Assembly (NCBI GenBank): GCA_036345935.2
Contig: JADWOT020001313.1
Coordinates: 62,001 to 126,000, forward strand
DNA: 64,000 nt
Source: Taenia hydatigena
Lineage: Eukaryota > Platyhelminthes > Cestoda > Cyclophyllidea > Taeniidae
Direction of reading: 5' to 3'
The notes under the pieces are model-generated. The model did not search any database. It was not told the DNA's origin and saw only the letters and a program-made list of their open reading frames with translations. Shown here piece by piece: positions 46,701 to 59,053 of the stretch. The position numbers were made by a program, and so were the translations under genes. How positions within the stretch are numbered: position 1 is the stretch's first letter; every line of letters begins with the position of its first letter.

Positions 46701-49700
46701 AGTAGTGACAGAAAGAAACAGTATTCTATGCCATATTTCTTACTACTTTTGGATAAGAAAGAGAAGAGGACAGCGCTACTTCATGACCTTGATGAAAGTA
46801 TCCATGAAATGATTCATGCGTCTGATTTCTAATTTGAATCAATGCTGGTCACAGGTGAATTGGATTGTTTAAGTGCTTATTTGTGCATTACCGATCCTCT
46901 GTGCTAAACCTAGGTGCCGTTATCATTCGGTTGATACAAGAAGTACTGCAAGTAATTGTCAAACAGAACAGGCTGCTATGTTCAAATTCTGATCAACTCT
47001 AGATCTAACCAGGTGGAATATAGAGCAGCTCTACATGCTTGTGTTGTTTTAGCCTTCTTTGCTTAAATTGCCCGGGCTTTACTTTTTATCATCGCCGTCA
47101 AAGATCAACACAACTGAGTACAAATTTGAACAAATTCAAATGGAAACCAAGAAACCAGATTGCAGCTATATCCTTGTACATTCTCAGTTTTGCATAAAAA
47201 TCATGCTGATTATATTTTGGTCATTACAAACTATCAGGCATTTTAAAATGAAACTGCACGACGCAGGCGCGGAGGTAAACTAACGTCTGAGTAATTAATT
47301 AACCAATTAGTGCTTGATTGAAATAAAAAATATGCCCAGTTAAGTATTTACGCTTTCCTTGCTTGTCATCGTTTTACTGGAGACCTGCCTTTCTGTTACC
47401 TCAGCAAGCCAACAGCCTTATTCTTACTGAGATCATTTTCAGATCAAGATGGAAAAACATGGATCGCAAAAAACACTAGGGCTAATTTGCTACTGTTACA
47501 GGTTTACGGCCTTAAACATGCACGAATCCAAACCTTTTATCAAAGTCAAATAGCATTCAGCTCTTTTTTTCGGGTGGTGAAACAGGGTGAGTGATTCTTT
47601 TGTGGTTAGATATTTCTGCCTTTTCGCCTCAGAAGCTTAGAACTACAATTCTTTGGCCGTCGAATAGCCAAAGCTAAGCAATGCGTCAGATGCGGTTATA
47701 GGATGTGGCTGTTATAGCCATTCGTGTAAAGTGAACCTTGCTGTGCATTAATAATGAAAGTCTTGAGAATAAGTGTCGAATCGAATTGCCCAGTGAACAG
47801 CTATGGCTAATTAGTACGGAAGAGTGATAATAAGAAATTATGAATTACATACATTCTTATCTGAGTTGTGTGCAAAACAGTGGCAATGGCGGGATCCTGA
47901 TTCCGAATCGCTTGTTATAATGACTCACGCTCGGTAAATTGTGCTCAAGTCTGACGAGATACATTCTTGTGGAATTCAGGACCAGGTATTTTACTTTTGC
48001 CAAATATTGCCTAGTAATCAGGATTTGTTTTTTTTCTATTTTAAGTATGGAGCTTGCTTTTACCATTACAACAGCAATTTAATGCAGCAAAGGATCCAAC
48101 TAATTGAAGTGGAGAAAAGCGAATCCCGCCATTTACATTGAAAACAATGCAAAAATTATTTAGCTCAAAACTTGCTTTACTTTCACCTGCATGACCAAAC
48201 AAGTAAGATCACAAAATTTTTTTGAGAACGAATTTGCTTCAACTCATATAAGTAACCATATTTGGTAAAAAATTTTATTTGTTAACATTCCCAATCGTTT
48301 TTGCCTTTAAAATGATGTTGCGACAGCGTCTTTTATCCATCCTTCTCAAACATCACCCTATTCAAATCGAGTGATGGATATCCCGTGCTTTATTACACAC
48401 ATCACTCCCATTCTCGCTCATTTGACAATGCTATAGCGCATTGCAGGCACTCATTCGCACAAATCTCTATGTGTGATATGAAGTGACGCAAAAGGCGATC
48501 TCGGATGCACTTACATAAAGAGCTATAGCGTCTATCGATGTGCTGTCGCTAGCATCAAGGTACTGAATACACGTGTTCTTTAAGAGATATGTCCTGCTTT
48601 GTGTTTGATATCCAAACGACGAGGCGAAGGCATTATCTTTGCTGCATTCTCTAAGTCGAAGAGTAGATCATACGATCGATCAAAGTTTACCTAATGACGT
48701 TTTTGTGGGAGTATCAGTATCCTTTCAATACACCTTTCCCATCAGAAGTCACAATCTACAATAGCTGAAATCGGACATCTCATAGATAAAGTTACAACTT
48801 CATAACTGTGCCAACACGGAAACACTTTTGTCGCAAACGAAGTGCTTTACCTTGAAAGTGAGTGCCTAGTCCACTAGCAGTGCTTATAAGCCTTATATTT
48901 TGAGGTCCCTTCTCAGCGACTAAACAGCTTAATTCTGCTAAGGCGGAATTTTGCTGCTGTGATTCGGAGCTAGTAATAGGGCTTCTAAGTGGTAGCAGAT
49001 AGTAGAATGCCTTCGCATGAGTGTTCTCCTTTTATTGTTATTGCCCAGTGCATATAAGCCTTCTGTTTTCGTCAAAGAAATATGAGGGCAGAAGTTGCAA
49101 TCCACAATGCAGTGGTAGTCATTCGATTTGATGAGCTGTAAAGATAAAAGCTAACCCCACATGCATCTACTTTTAAACTTCGCTGCTTGACATCTACCTA
49201 GTGTTGTCGATTCAAGTTAAATTAGATAAACTTGGCGGCAATAAGTCTTGTCTATTATTATGATAAATATACTTTTATTTTGTTAGTTGCAATTAAGGAC
49301 TGATGCCCATTTACAGTGATCAAACTCAGAGCGTGCTCCCATAACGCAGTTTGGAGTCTTAAAATCATTAAGGTAATGCTAGTCTGTTAATGAACCTGCA
49401 GAAATGGTATTTGCTATAGGGCAGTGAAAGAGATGTAAAAGAGGTGAATGCAGTAGATCAAGCCGACATGAATTAGCGCAATCAGATTTTTAATGTATCA
49501 TTCACAGAAAAGGCTGCGGCACAGCAATGCGCGCAGAATCTCGTCCCAACCCAACTAAAGCTCATAGATTGACTAGCTTATAATTATCGTTCCGTCAACA
49601 ATGAAGCCTTTCAGAATGCCACATTTGACATTCAATTAACTCGGTGAAGACAAAGAATCTACATAACAATAGAGCAGGTAAGCCTTCCACTTATATGTCA

Positions 49701-52432
49701 AAGGCGATAACAGTGAACATCGGAGTATCCTCTTTGACCCGCAAAGTAAGCGACTTCAATGGAATCGCTAGAGGTGGGAGAGCAGAATTAGAAAGAATTG
49801 GGAAGCAATAGGTAGGGACTAGAAAGAGGCGCCACATCGTTTCTTTAATAACCCTTGATGAGGCATAATGCTGGTTGTCCATTGAAAATCAGATTTTCGA
49901 CTTCATTCAGGGTGATAGAAGAACAACCCTAAACCAAAAATGCTTGCTTTACTAATGCGGTGGGACGTGTTCACTGTAAGGAGAGTGCAAAAAGGCCAGC
50001 TAATTACATTCGGTGCTTGCGCAAATTAATGCGCGATTTGATTTTGTCGATTAGAGCCTATTCAGGAAGGCTTGAGAAATCGCAGGGCTTTTTTACTGCC
50101 ACATAAATATTACGTAGACGTCAAGGGAAATTTTGATTTGAATAATTTTTAGTCGTTAAAATGCGCCTAGCATTGTTACGCTAGTAAATCAATGCAATAA
50201 ATTTTGTTTTGTGCGTTATATTGACGTTCTATAGGAGGCGTTTGGCATTTACTGTCTAGTCTCCATTGTCAGATGCATTCCGTTGTAATCTCTAGTGAAT
50301 ATTTTAGATATATCATATTGCATAAGTTTGTGTTTCATTGACTGCTGAACATTAAATCGGTAATCTGCGTTCCACTTTTAGTTTGCGAAGATGGTTTGTT
50401 TTAAGATGATGGCGAGAGAAAACAACAATGTAAATGATCATGCCTATGGTTGTGCTCAAAGAAAGTGTGTACTGCAAATCTGGCTGTGCCAAGCTAGTTA
50501 AGGCAAACCTCGCATTACATTGAGTTAAGTCAAATTTCTTAGGCAGATTTGATAGTAATAGACATCGGCATGGCGCCATTTAGTGATCAAGAGTTGCGTG
50601 TGGTTCTGCGAGTCATTAGTTTTGAGTATGCTGTGCATTTGAATGCAAATGTGATGATTGTGCACTCATTTTCCTGTTTCAGTGCAATCAATCTAACAGA
50701 TTTGGCTTACTCCTCATGGATACATAGCCATCTATGTGATTTGCCAGCAGACTTGCTCTTAATAAAAGAAGAGAGCTTTTCCTTAAGTGCTATCGTCTGT
50801 TATCCCGGTCAGTGTCACACGTAAGAGTGGTTAGTCGCTTAAAAATTAGAAAATCGAGTTCGAAATGCTAAAATGAATGGTTGCAGTGCAAAGCATAAGG
50901 ACAGATCAGTGAAAAAGGTCATGTTTTCTTGGTACAAAGGCAGCACACAGAAGACGTTCTCATGTATGGGGTTGAACAGGGGCTGCAAATTACCACGCTG
51001 TACAAGCAAAGCCGCACTACTTATTTGGAGTTGAAATGAAGATACGTAGAATTAAAGCAATTTTTATAACGCTTGAAGCGGGCTGTGTTTATTGTTTGCT
51101 AAATAAGCAGAGAATAGGCACTACGTCAAATGCACACAAGCTGTCCTATCACCGGGCTCTGAGACACTTTCCACACCGCAGCGCGGTAGCGATTATTCAA
51201 AATGCGGAAAAGAAGGAGGGCCCTCACAAAAGGTGATCGCGAAACGGATATATTAGGCATGATTGCTGCGGGAGGAAAGAACAAGTGTTGCAGGTTAAAA
51301 CACATGGAGAAGTGTGCCAATTGGGAAACAGAGTAGAATTTGAGATAAAGGAATAAGTAAGAAACGGTTAGAATGGTAGATTGCAAGGCGATGCTGAAGT
51401 AATTGAAGCGAATTTTAATTTTTGAGCTTTGTGTGCTTAACTAACGGAAGTCATTGCGATAAACTCAATTGTGCAATTATTTTTGAAGAAAACCCAGTTA
51501 ACCGATTCTAGAACTGAAGTGCACACAGCAAGCAGAACTAGCAAGACTCATGCTACTTTTTCTTGTTAATTAATACCGGATACTTACGGCCAAACTAGCC
51601 TTTTCAAGACAAAAGATATATAAGGTAATGAGAACTTGATGCAAATGCACCGCTTAACGCCTGGCAAGCGGCCACCATCTATACCTTTAAGTCATTTCAA
51701 CTGCCTACCCCTTTTATTACCCCCATTCATTATGGGCTGCTTTTAGTTTTGGAATCGCTTAAAGGTTCCTTTAACTCAAGTAGTGTAACATGAAAACTGC
51801 TGTCTATCCCTTTTATATGCTCATCCAACAGCTAGAAGAGCCACACCCATAAAACATAGGCATAAAGTGTTTTGAGACACTTAAGAGGCTTTCATGAAAA
51901 ATTATTCAGTGGATCAAGCAAATTGGATCCCAGACATTGCCGTTTACAACTATCATTGCAAAGTTGCACTTCTTTAAATTATTTTAGTTAGCCATTATAA
52001 AAACCATGGTATCTCTCTTTCTCTATTAGTGATTTATATCAAGTGGAATTAAACGGCACAACATAAAACCCGGATTTCGAATTGCATTTTAAACATTACC
52101 CTCCATTAGTTTATATCAAAAATGTCATTTGCTACTAAAACTTTATAAGTACGGCGACTTTCCCGAAGGGAATAGAAAAGAAGTCAGTGGCCTCCAAGCG
52201 ACTTTTGCAGTACAGAAGTAGGCAAACGTAGGACTCTACTTTACTCAGAAAGTGTTAAGGATTTTTAACGCAGTCTATTGTCCCCCTGATTATGTTGTGC
52301 CTTGTAGTTAGTTTTGCCTTATTTATTGACATACAATCACTCCCATTATACATATATTGTAATTTGCTAAATTCGTGATAAAGGAAAAGTATAGTCGGCA
52401 TCCAATTTATACCAATTTTGTTTTATGCACAG
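43714..52432. other. No gene recognised
   Basis: About 8.7 kb of AT-rich DNA without recognisable domains, RNA genes or transposon proteins. The longest ATG-started frame is minus 44,316-43,990 (108 codons), protein-like in composition but without a known motif or splice context. Confidence 0.45.
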
Positions 52433-52623
52433 GCATGCTCTACGGTAGATCATCAATAGTGTTTCCTCTACGGGATGCAAACGAGACACCCGTTTTTGCA
52501 ATGTGTCGCGATCAAACTATGAAACTTCAAGCCGTACAAAAGAGACTTTGTGCTTGTAGGCAAAGTGCAACCAATTTTACCTTAGTTTTCCACGAACAAA
52601 CAAACGCAGATACGTGTATCTAG
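52433..52623 (+). CDS. Candidate terminal exon of an unidentified gene
   Basis: A T-rich tract ending TTTTATGCACAG (AG at 52,431-52,432) is followed by a phase-1 open exon to a TAG at 52,621-52,623. The peptide of about 62 residues is mixed and contains a small cysteine cluster (RLCACRQ), but no domain I recognise. An ATG two bases into the exon could also act as a start. Support comes from the acceptor and the protein-like composition only. Confidence 0.3.
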
Positions 52624-53480
52624 AATAACGTCGACTTGCAGCAAGATTCGACGAATGGGATTGTTTTACGCATTAGTAAGCAGAGTTAATAACGGATTTA
52701 AGTGGAAGATTATGCAATGCTCATCATTTATTTTAAAATCATAAACTGACTCAATTCGGCATCACGAGACCCATCATCGACTAAAAATAACTCAAGCTGA
52801 GTTTACTACAACTATTTATGCGGGTGAAACGGGTATAACTGTCTTTAGTAGAGAAGAAATATAGGGCTACGTTATGGGTAAAATGTTCTTAATTCTGTCA
52901 TTATTGATTGAAAAACGCACAGTTTATAAATTGCTTACAGATTGAAGGACTGGCTGACCAAATGCCTATTCGTTCGATTGATGTTTTGCCAAAAATAAGG
53001 TTTGAAAAATGGATACACTTGATGGTAGTTGCATTCGCTTGCATATCTTCTACTTGGAAAATCCCCTACAACTTTAGGAATACACATTCTAGTATAAAAC
53101 CTCATAGCCTCCTTTTATACCTAATGGATTAAGCTGCTGTTTATTATTCCTTATCCGATTGCGAGTTAAGGTGGTTACAAGCCCCCTCTTTCTCCTTTGC
53201 AGCAATTTAATGATCCCTTTTCCTAAAGGTGTGCGATTTGTTTCGTCGAGAAGTAGAGAAAAATCCGGAGCCATCGATGGAGTCGGATGAGTGGAACGCC
53301 TACGTGTAGGCCATTTACGCTCTTCCCATCAAAAGCCTCGTTATAGACTTAACTGCATGAGTCCGTGCATCGATAGATAAATCGGTAAGGCAACCTAATG
53401 TACAGAGGCTTATGTCTGTTATCAAGATAAGCTGCCAGACGTAATTCTGAGTGCCACAGCCTCATCGCTACTCTCTGCAG

Positions 53481-53931
53481 CCTATACGCCCAAGACAGTA
53501 AGGCAGACCATCACCCAGCTGACAGCCGTTCGACCAACACATCTTGTAGTCAACAATCCGCCTTTCGGTGGCCCTCAAGACACCCGTTATCACGTTCATT
53601 GTTGCAGAGTCAGTCAATCGGCCTGCCTGTAAGGATGCACCTGGTCGGCCTATACCTTGATGCCCATCGGCTTCTAGCCTTTTTCGGCAGCAGTATCGCC
53701 TGCATGTTAAGCAGCACACCATCCTGCACGACCGTTACACCGCCCAGCAACTTGTTCGACTTCCCGTTGTTCGAATGGCCAACTGCAGTTGACAAGGTGT
53801 GATGTGCGTTTTCTTGTTGTCGCACGCAGCATTACCCGCCAGATCAACCACTTCGACGGCTAAGCACTCGAGCACAGCAGCCAAGTCTAATTATGCACTT
53901 TGTGAATGCGAGAAAGTGGCTCCTTGTTTAA
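53481..53931 (+). CDS. 3' exons of an unidentified gene, with a 33-bp intron
   Basis: Three exons chain with matching phases: 53,481-53,628 (after CTCTCTGCAG; phase 1 in, phase 2 out at GTAAGG), 53,748-53,796 (phase 2 in, phase 0 out) and 53,830-53,931 (phase 0, ending TAA). The second intron is only 33 bp (GTGTGATG...CGCACGCAG) and contains an in-frame stop, so splicing is needed to keep the frame. The block is more GC-rich than its surroundings. The joined peptide of about 100 residues has [12 protein letters not shown] near its start, which resembles motif IV (N/D-PP-F/Y) of Rossmann-fold N6-methyltransferases, but the following residues give no support for that. The family is unrecognised and the 5' exons are not located. 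A minus-strand frame (53,468-53,722) overlaps and is judged a shadow. Confidence 0.45.
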
Positions 53932-54438
53932 AAGAGGACCTATGCGCATTACTTCGGTATTACCTTCTCAATATTCACCCTCCAGAATATTGGACCAGTC
54001 TTTGCTGAACATTGTGTGGTTAATAAGGTGAGTGCTCTATTTATTCGCCAGTGTTAAAAGCGTATTGAATGAATGACTCGGCGCATTCGTTGTAATCTGT
54101 AGAATAACTCCCATTCACAATCTAGTTTGCTTATTCAGACCTAACACGCTACACCGGATTTTACAAGGCGGCCTAGAATACCTCAACCCATCCCACTTTA
54201 TTCTTTGCTGACCAATTATATGAGAGGTTATATGGATTCGATGCCCATCATTACGTAAGTTGGGGCTCCTAATTGCGTAAGGGGGACAAGATTTAATTAA
54301 GTAGATTTTTCGTTTATGACGAATGCTGTGCTTACTTATCCGCTAATGTAAAAAGGCTCAATTTTTAGAAGATTAGCAGGCTGAAGTGAATTGAAGGGCA
54401 TGCGATCTGCCAATTCAACAAGAACGAAACCGTCGGTT

Positions 54439-56745
54439 GCATGTAAGGGGACATTTGGAGCGCGGTCAACTTATGGCAAAATCTACCTTGCATAAGTTAA
54501 GTCGACGAATGCATCTTTTAAGAAACATGTGCCTTTACAAGAATTTTCTTACCTAAAAACACTACGACTATGCATTACATGTTATTCTTCTTTTTAATTC
54601 TACCTAGTAAGGAAAGCTCTGTACACATAAGCGCCTAGAATGCGATACAGCACCGCCTAACCATACGTGATATGAGCCATACCTGCAGTGGCGACGGAGG
54701 TATCCACTGCTGGATTCGAAGTAGAGGTTATGCATGGAAAGAATGGTTAAAAGACATTGTCGTCACGTTCTATTCGGAGGTACAACTGGATGACGTGTGA
54801 AGAAAATTCTAAAAATTTTTAAATATGGTATCATGCATATGTGCAGTGGTAAATTTTATCCAAAATTATTTATGGATCGTAGTCATCTGATTCTGTATGT
54901 TGAATAAAATGTATCACGAGTCATTTATAAACAAAATAAATGCGTATGATGTATGCGATTTCCAAGACATAAGTCGACAGCAGTTCGTACTTTTGGAAAG
55001 TGGAGAGATCTTTTAATCAATTGATTCCCTCATCACTCTAAAGGCCACTGGTGGTAACCACCTTTTTCTTCGGTAAGATATTACACACTACACCTCATCA
55101 AGACGCCATGACTTTGGCAAAATTGGAACCTGTTCCGAAAAAGGACTAGGTCATTCGAATTACTCTGGATTACTTATTGAAAATCATAGTGCGGTTCTTA
55201 AACTCTACATAAATGTATCTCGTCCGGATTAAGCATGATTTTCCGAGCACAGCTATTCATCGAATTGTTCAGAGACAGAATTCCGGCTTTGCCATTGTCT
55301 TACATTCAACTTAAGTGAGAATAAAATTGCATTTTATGGTTACTAATCATGGCTTTGTGCATAAATTAGCAATAGTTGTGTGCTAGACTATCTAACTTCA
55401 CCAATTACGTCAAAGAGTTTAATCATTAATGCGCAACAAAAAATGCTTTTAATTGGTTGCTACAATGCCCACGTCCGTAAACTACGTTTCAAATAAATGG
55501 TCAGGTTATTTAGCAGTCACAGGATTGTTGTTAGACGTTTTCGAGACAAGGAATAAAAGGAGTTAACAACAGAGGAGCTGCCTACCATATTTCACCTGAA
55601 TAGAAGAGATTAATCGATGCTAAGTTTTAACTAGTGGTGTAGACCGGTTCACGCACAGGTCAGTAAACTTGTAAACCTAGCGAATTAGCCATAGTGCAAT
55701 GCACTCAATATTTTTCACGTTTCGATTTTGAAACATTTATAATAAAGCTCGGCGGTTGACTTACTACCGTAGTATACACGCAGGTCTCCGTTAAAATAAC
55801 ATCATTTTGGGTTATGCAGTTGAAAATGGAGTGTGCTGTAACGAATAGGGGAGAAAGCGCGGGTGTTAATTGCGCCATAGCTTTTAATTCGATCTGGAAT
55901 TAGTTAAAGCTGGGTATCAAATGTTAGCTTACTTCCGTGGCCGTGAAGCGCATTAGATAGGATCAACTGCAATGCAATGCGAATGATTTTGATACAATCT
56001 GCAATCTACTTTTAGCTTTTGTGCACAATAGTTTAAGTTTTTACTTATGGCTAACCCATATTGAAGGAGCCCATTTTGGCAAAGGGAGCTAAATTAACAC
56101 AAGTATACAGAGCTGTGCTGAATGTGTTTGCTCGGATGCAGAAGTTACGAGAATTACAGCATAGCATCTTATTTGCTTCAGTAATTGCTTGCAGTTGTTT
56201 CCTCATCAACTTATAAAATTAGTGTATAGTCAACAATAAAAGCGTCTAGGTTGGCACGGAAAATTGTCAATGCACTTTCCTGTGACCAAAATAGTCTAAG
56301 CTGACAATGAGACGCATTTTTCAATCCATAAAAGCTTCTAGCAAGGGGATAAAGCAGCATTCCACTCCCTCTCCTTTGGTCAAAACAGATCAGAAATGAG
56401 ACTTCGCATCCTGCTTCCTTATGTAACTTGCTTGTGGTAGTTCACACTTTAAAATTTAGTTGTGGGAAATTGCGACAATTATATTGAGGTAAGAAACTCA
56501 GAGGTAGCAAGGACTCAGAGCTCTGTTCATTTTTGCTCATGTTGATCCGAAATTGATTAAAATTAGGAACCAACAGCCCAATTCTGTCTGTAAGAGATAA
56601 CGGCAGCTTTTTTACAACCACGCGATGCAGGTGTGGCCAGGAGGGTAATCTATAAGAATGATCTTCTTCATCGTTTTTGATCCAGAACCATACAGTTTTA
56701 AGGCTCATAACACAACTAACAACCACGCACATGCATTCGAAGTTT
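54439..56745. repeat. 2,307-bp direct duplication, copy 1
   Basis: Copy 1 begins GCATGTAAGGGGACATTTGG and ends CATGCATTCGAAGTTT immediately before the single ambiguous base at 56,746. It aligns with copy 2 at a constant offset of 2,308 from end to end, with no insertion or deletion at the points checked (for example 55,021/57,329 and 56,282/58,590). No gene or transposon domain is visible within it. Confidence 0.95.
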
Positions 56746-56746
56746 N
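56746..56746. other. Single ambiguous base (n) at the duplication junction
   Basis: The only n in the window falls exactly between the two copies. Some scaffolders place a single n between contigs whose gap estimate is negative but whose ends could not be merged. Confidence 0.9.
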
Positions 56747-59053
56747 GCATGTAAGGGGACATTTGGAGCGTGATCAACTTATGGCAACATCTACCTTGCG
56801 TAAGTTAAGTTGGCGAATGCATCTTTTAAGAAACATGTGCCTTTACAAGAATTTTCCCACCTAAAAACACTACAGCTATGCATTATATACTATTTTTCTT
56901 TTTAATTCTACCTAGTAAAGAAAGTTCTGTACACATAAGCGCCTGGAATGCGATACAGCACTGCCTAACCATACGTGACATGAGCCATACCTGCAGTGGG
57001 GACGGAGGTATCCACTGCTGGATTCGAAGTAGAGGTTATGCATGGTAAAAATGGTTAAAAGACATTGCCGTCACGTTCTATTCGGAGGTACAATAGGATG
57101 ACGTGTGAAGAAAATTCTAAAAATTGTTAAATATGGTATCATGCATATGTGCAGTGGTAAATTTTATTCAAAATTATTTATGAATCGTAGTCATCTGATT
57201 CTGTATGTTGAATAAAATGTATCACGGGTCATTTATTAACAAAATAAATGCGTATGATGTATGCGATTTCCAAGACATAAGTCGACAGCAGTTCGTACTT
57301 TTGGAAAGTGGAGAGATCTTTTAATCAATTGATTCCCTCATCACTCTAAAGGCCACTGGTGGTAACTACCTTTTTCTTCGGTAAGATATTACACACTACA
57401 CCTCATCAAGACGCCATGACTTTGGCAAAATTGGAACCTGTCCCGAAAAAGGACTAGGTCATTCAAATTACTCTGGATTACTTATTGAAAATCATAGTGC
57501 GGTTCTTAAACTCTACATAAATGTGTCTCGTCTGGATTAAGCATGATTTTCCGAGCACAGCTATTCATCGAATTGTTCAGAGACAGAATTCCGGCTTTGC
57601 CATTGTCTTACATTCAACTTAAGTGAGAATAAAATTGCATTTTATGGTTGCTAATCATGGCTTTGTGCATAAATTAGCAATAGTTGTGTGCTAGACTATC
57701 TAACTTCACCAATTACGTCAAAGAGTTTAATCATTAATGCGCAACATAAAACGCTTTTAATTGGTTGCTACAATGCCCACGTCCGTAAACTACGTTTCGA
57801 ATAAATGGTCAAGTTATTTAGCATTCACAGGATTGTTGTTAGACGTTTTCGAGACAAGGAATAAAAGGAGTTAACAGCAGAGGAGCTGCCTACCATGTTT
57901 CACCTGAATAAAAGAGATTAATCGATGCTAAGTCTTAAGTAGTGGTGTGGACCGGTTCATGCACAGGTCAGTAAACTTGTAAACCTAGCGAATTAGCCAT
58001 AGTGCAATGCACTCAATATTTTTCACGTTTCGATTTTGAAACATTTATAATAAAGCTCGGCGGTTGACTTACTACCGTAGTATACACGCAGGTCTCCGTT
58101 AAAATAACATCATTTTGGGTTATGCAGTTGAAAATGGAGTGTGCTGTAACGAATAGGGGAGAAAGCGCGGGAGTTAATTGCGCCATAGCTTTTAATTCGA
58201 TCTGGAATTAGTTAAAGCTGGGTATCAAATGTTAGCTTACTTCCGTGGCCATGAAGCGCATTAGATAGGATCAACTGCAATGCAATGCGAATGATTTTGA
58301 TACAATCTGCAATCTACTTTTAGCTTTTGTGCACAATACTTTAAGTTTTTACTTATGGCTAACCCCTATTGAAGGAGCCCATTTTGGCAAAGGGAGCTAA
58401 AGTAACACAAGTATACAGAGCTGTGCTGAATGTGTTTGCTCGGATGCAGAAGTTACGAGAATTACAGCATTACATCTTATTTGCTTCAGTAATTGCTTGC
58501 AGTTGTTTCCTCATCAACTTATAAAATTAGTGTATAGTCAACAATAAAAGCGTCTAGGTTGGCACGGAAAATTGTCAATGCACTTTCCCGTGACCAAAAT
58601 AGTCTAAGCTGACAATGAGACGCATTTTTCAATCCATAAAAGCTTCTAGCAAGGGGATAAAGCAGCATTCCACTCCCTCTCCTTTGGTCAAAACTGATCA
58701 GAAATGCGACTTCGCATCCTGCTTCCTTATGTAATTTGCTTGTGGTAGTTCACGCTTTAAAATCCAGTTGTGGGAAATCGCGACAATTATATTGAGGTAA
58801 GAAACTCAGAGGTAGCAAGGACTCAGAGCTCTGTTCATTTTTGCTCATGTTGATCCAAAATTGATTAAAATTAGGAACCAACAGCCCAATTCTGTCTGTA
58901 AGAGATAACGGCAGCTTTTTTACAACCACGCGATGCAGGTGTGGCCGGAAGGATAATCTATAAGAATGATCTTCTTCATCGTTTTTGATCCAGAACCATA
59001 CAGTTTTAAGGCTCATAACACAACTAACAACCACGCACATGCATTCGAAGTTT
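56747..59053. repeat. 2,307-bp direct duplication, copy 2
   Basis: Copy 2 differs from copy 1 at about 65-70 positions by my count (near 3%), mostly transitions, with close to half of them in the first 520 bp. After 59,053 the sequence continues into unique DNA, while copy 1 is preceded by unique DNA at 54,438. This is the pattern of a dovetail overlap left unmerged. Confidence 0.95.
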
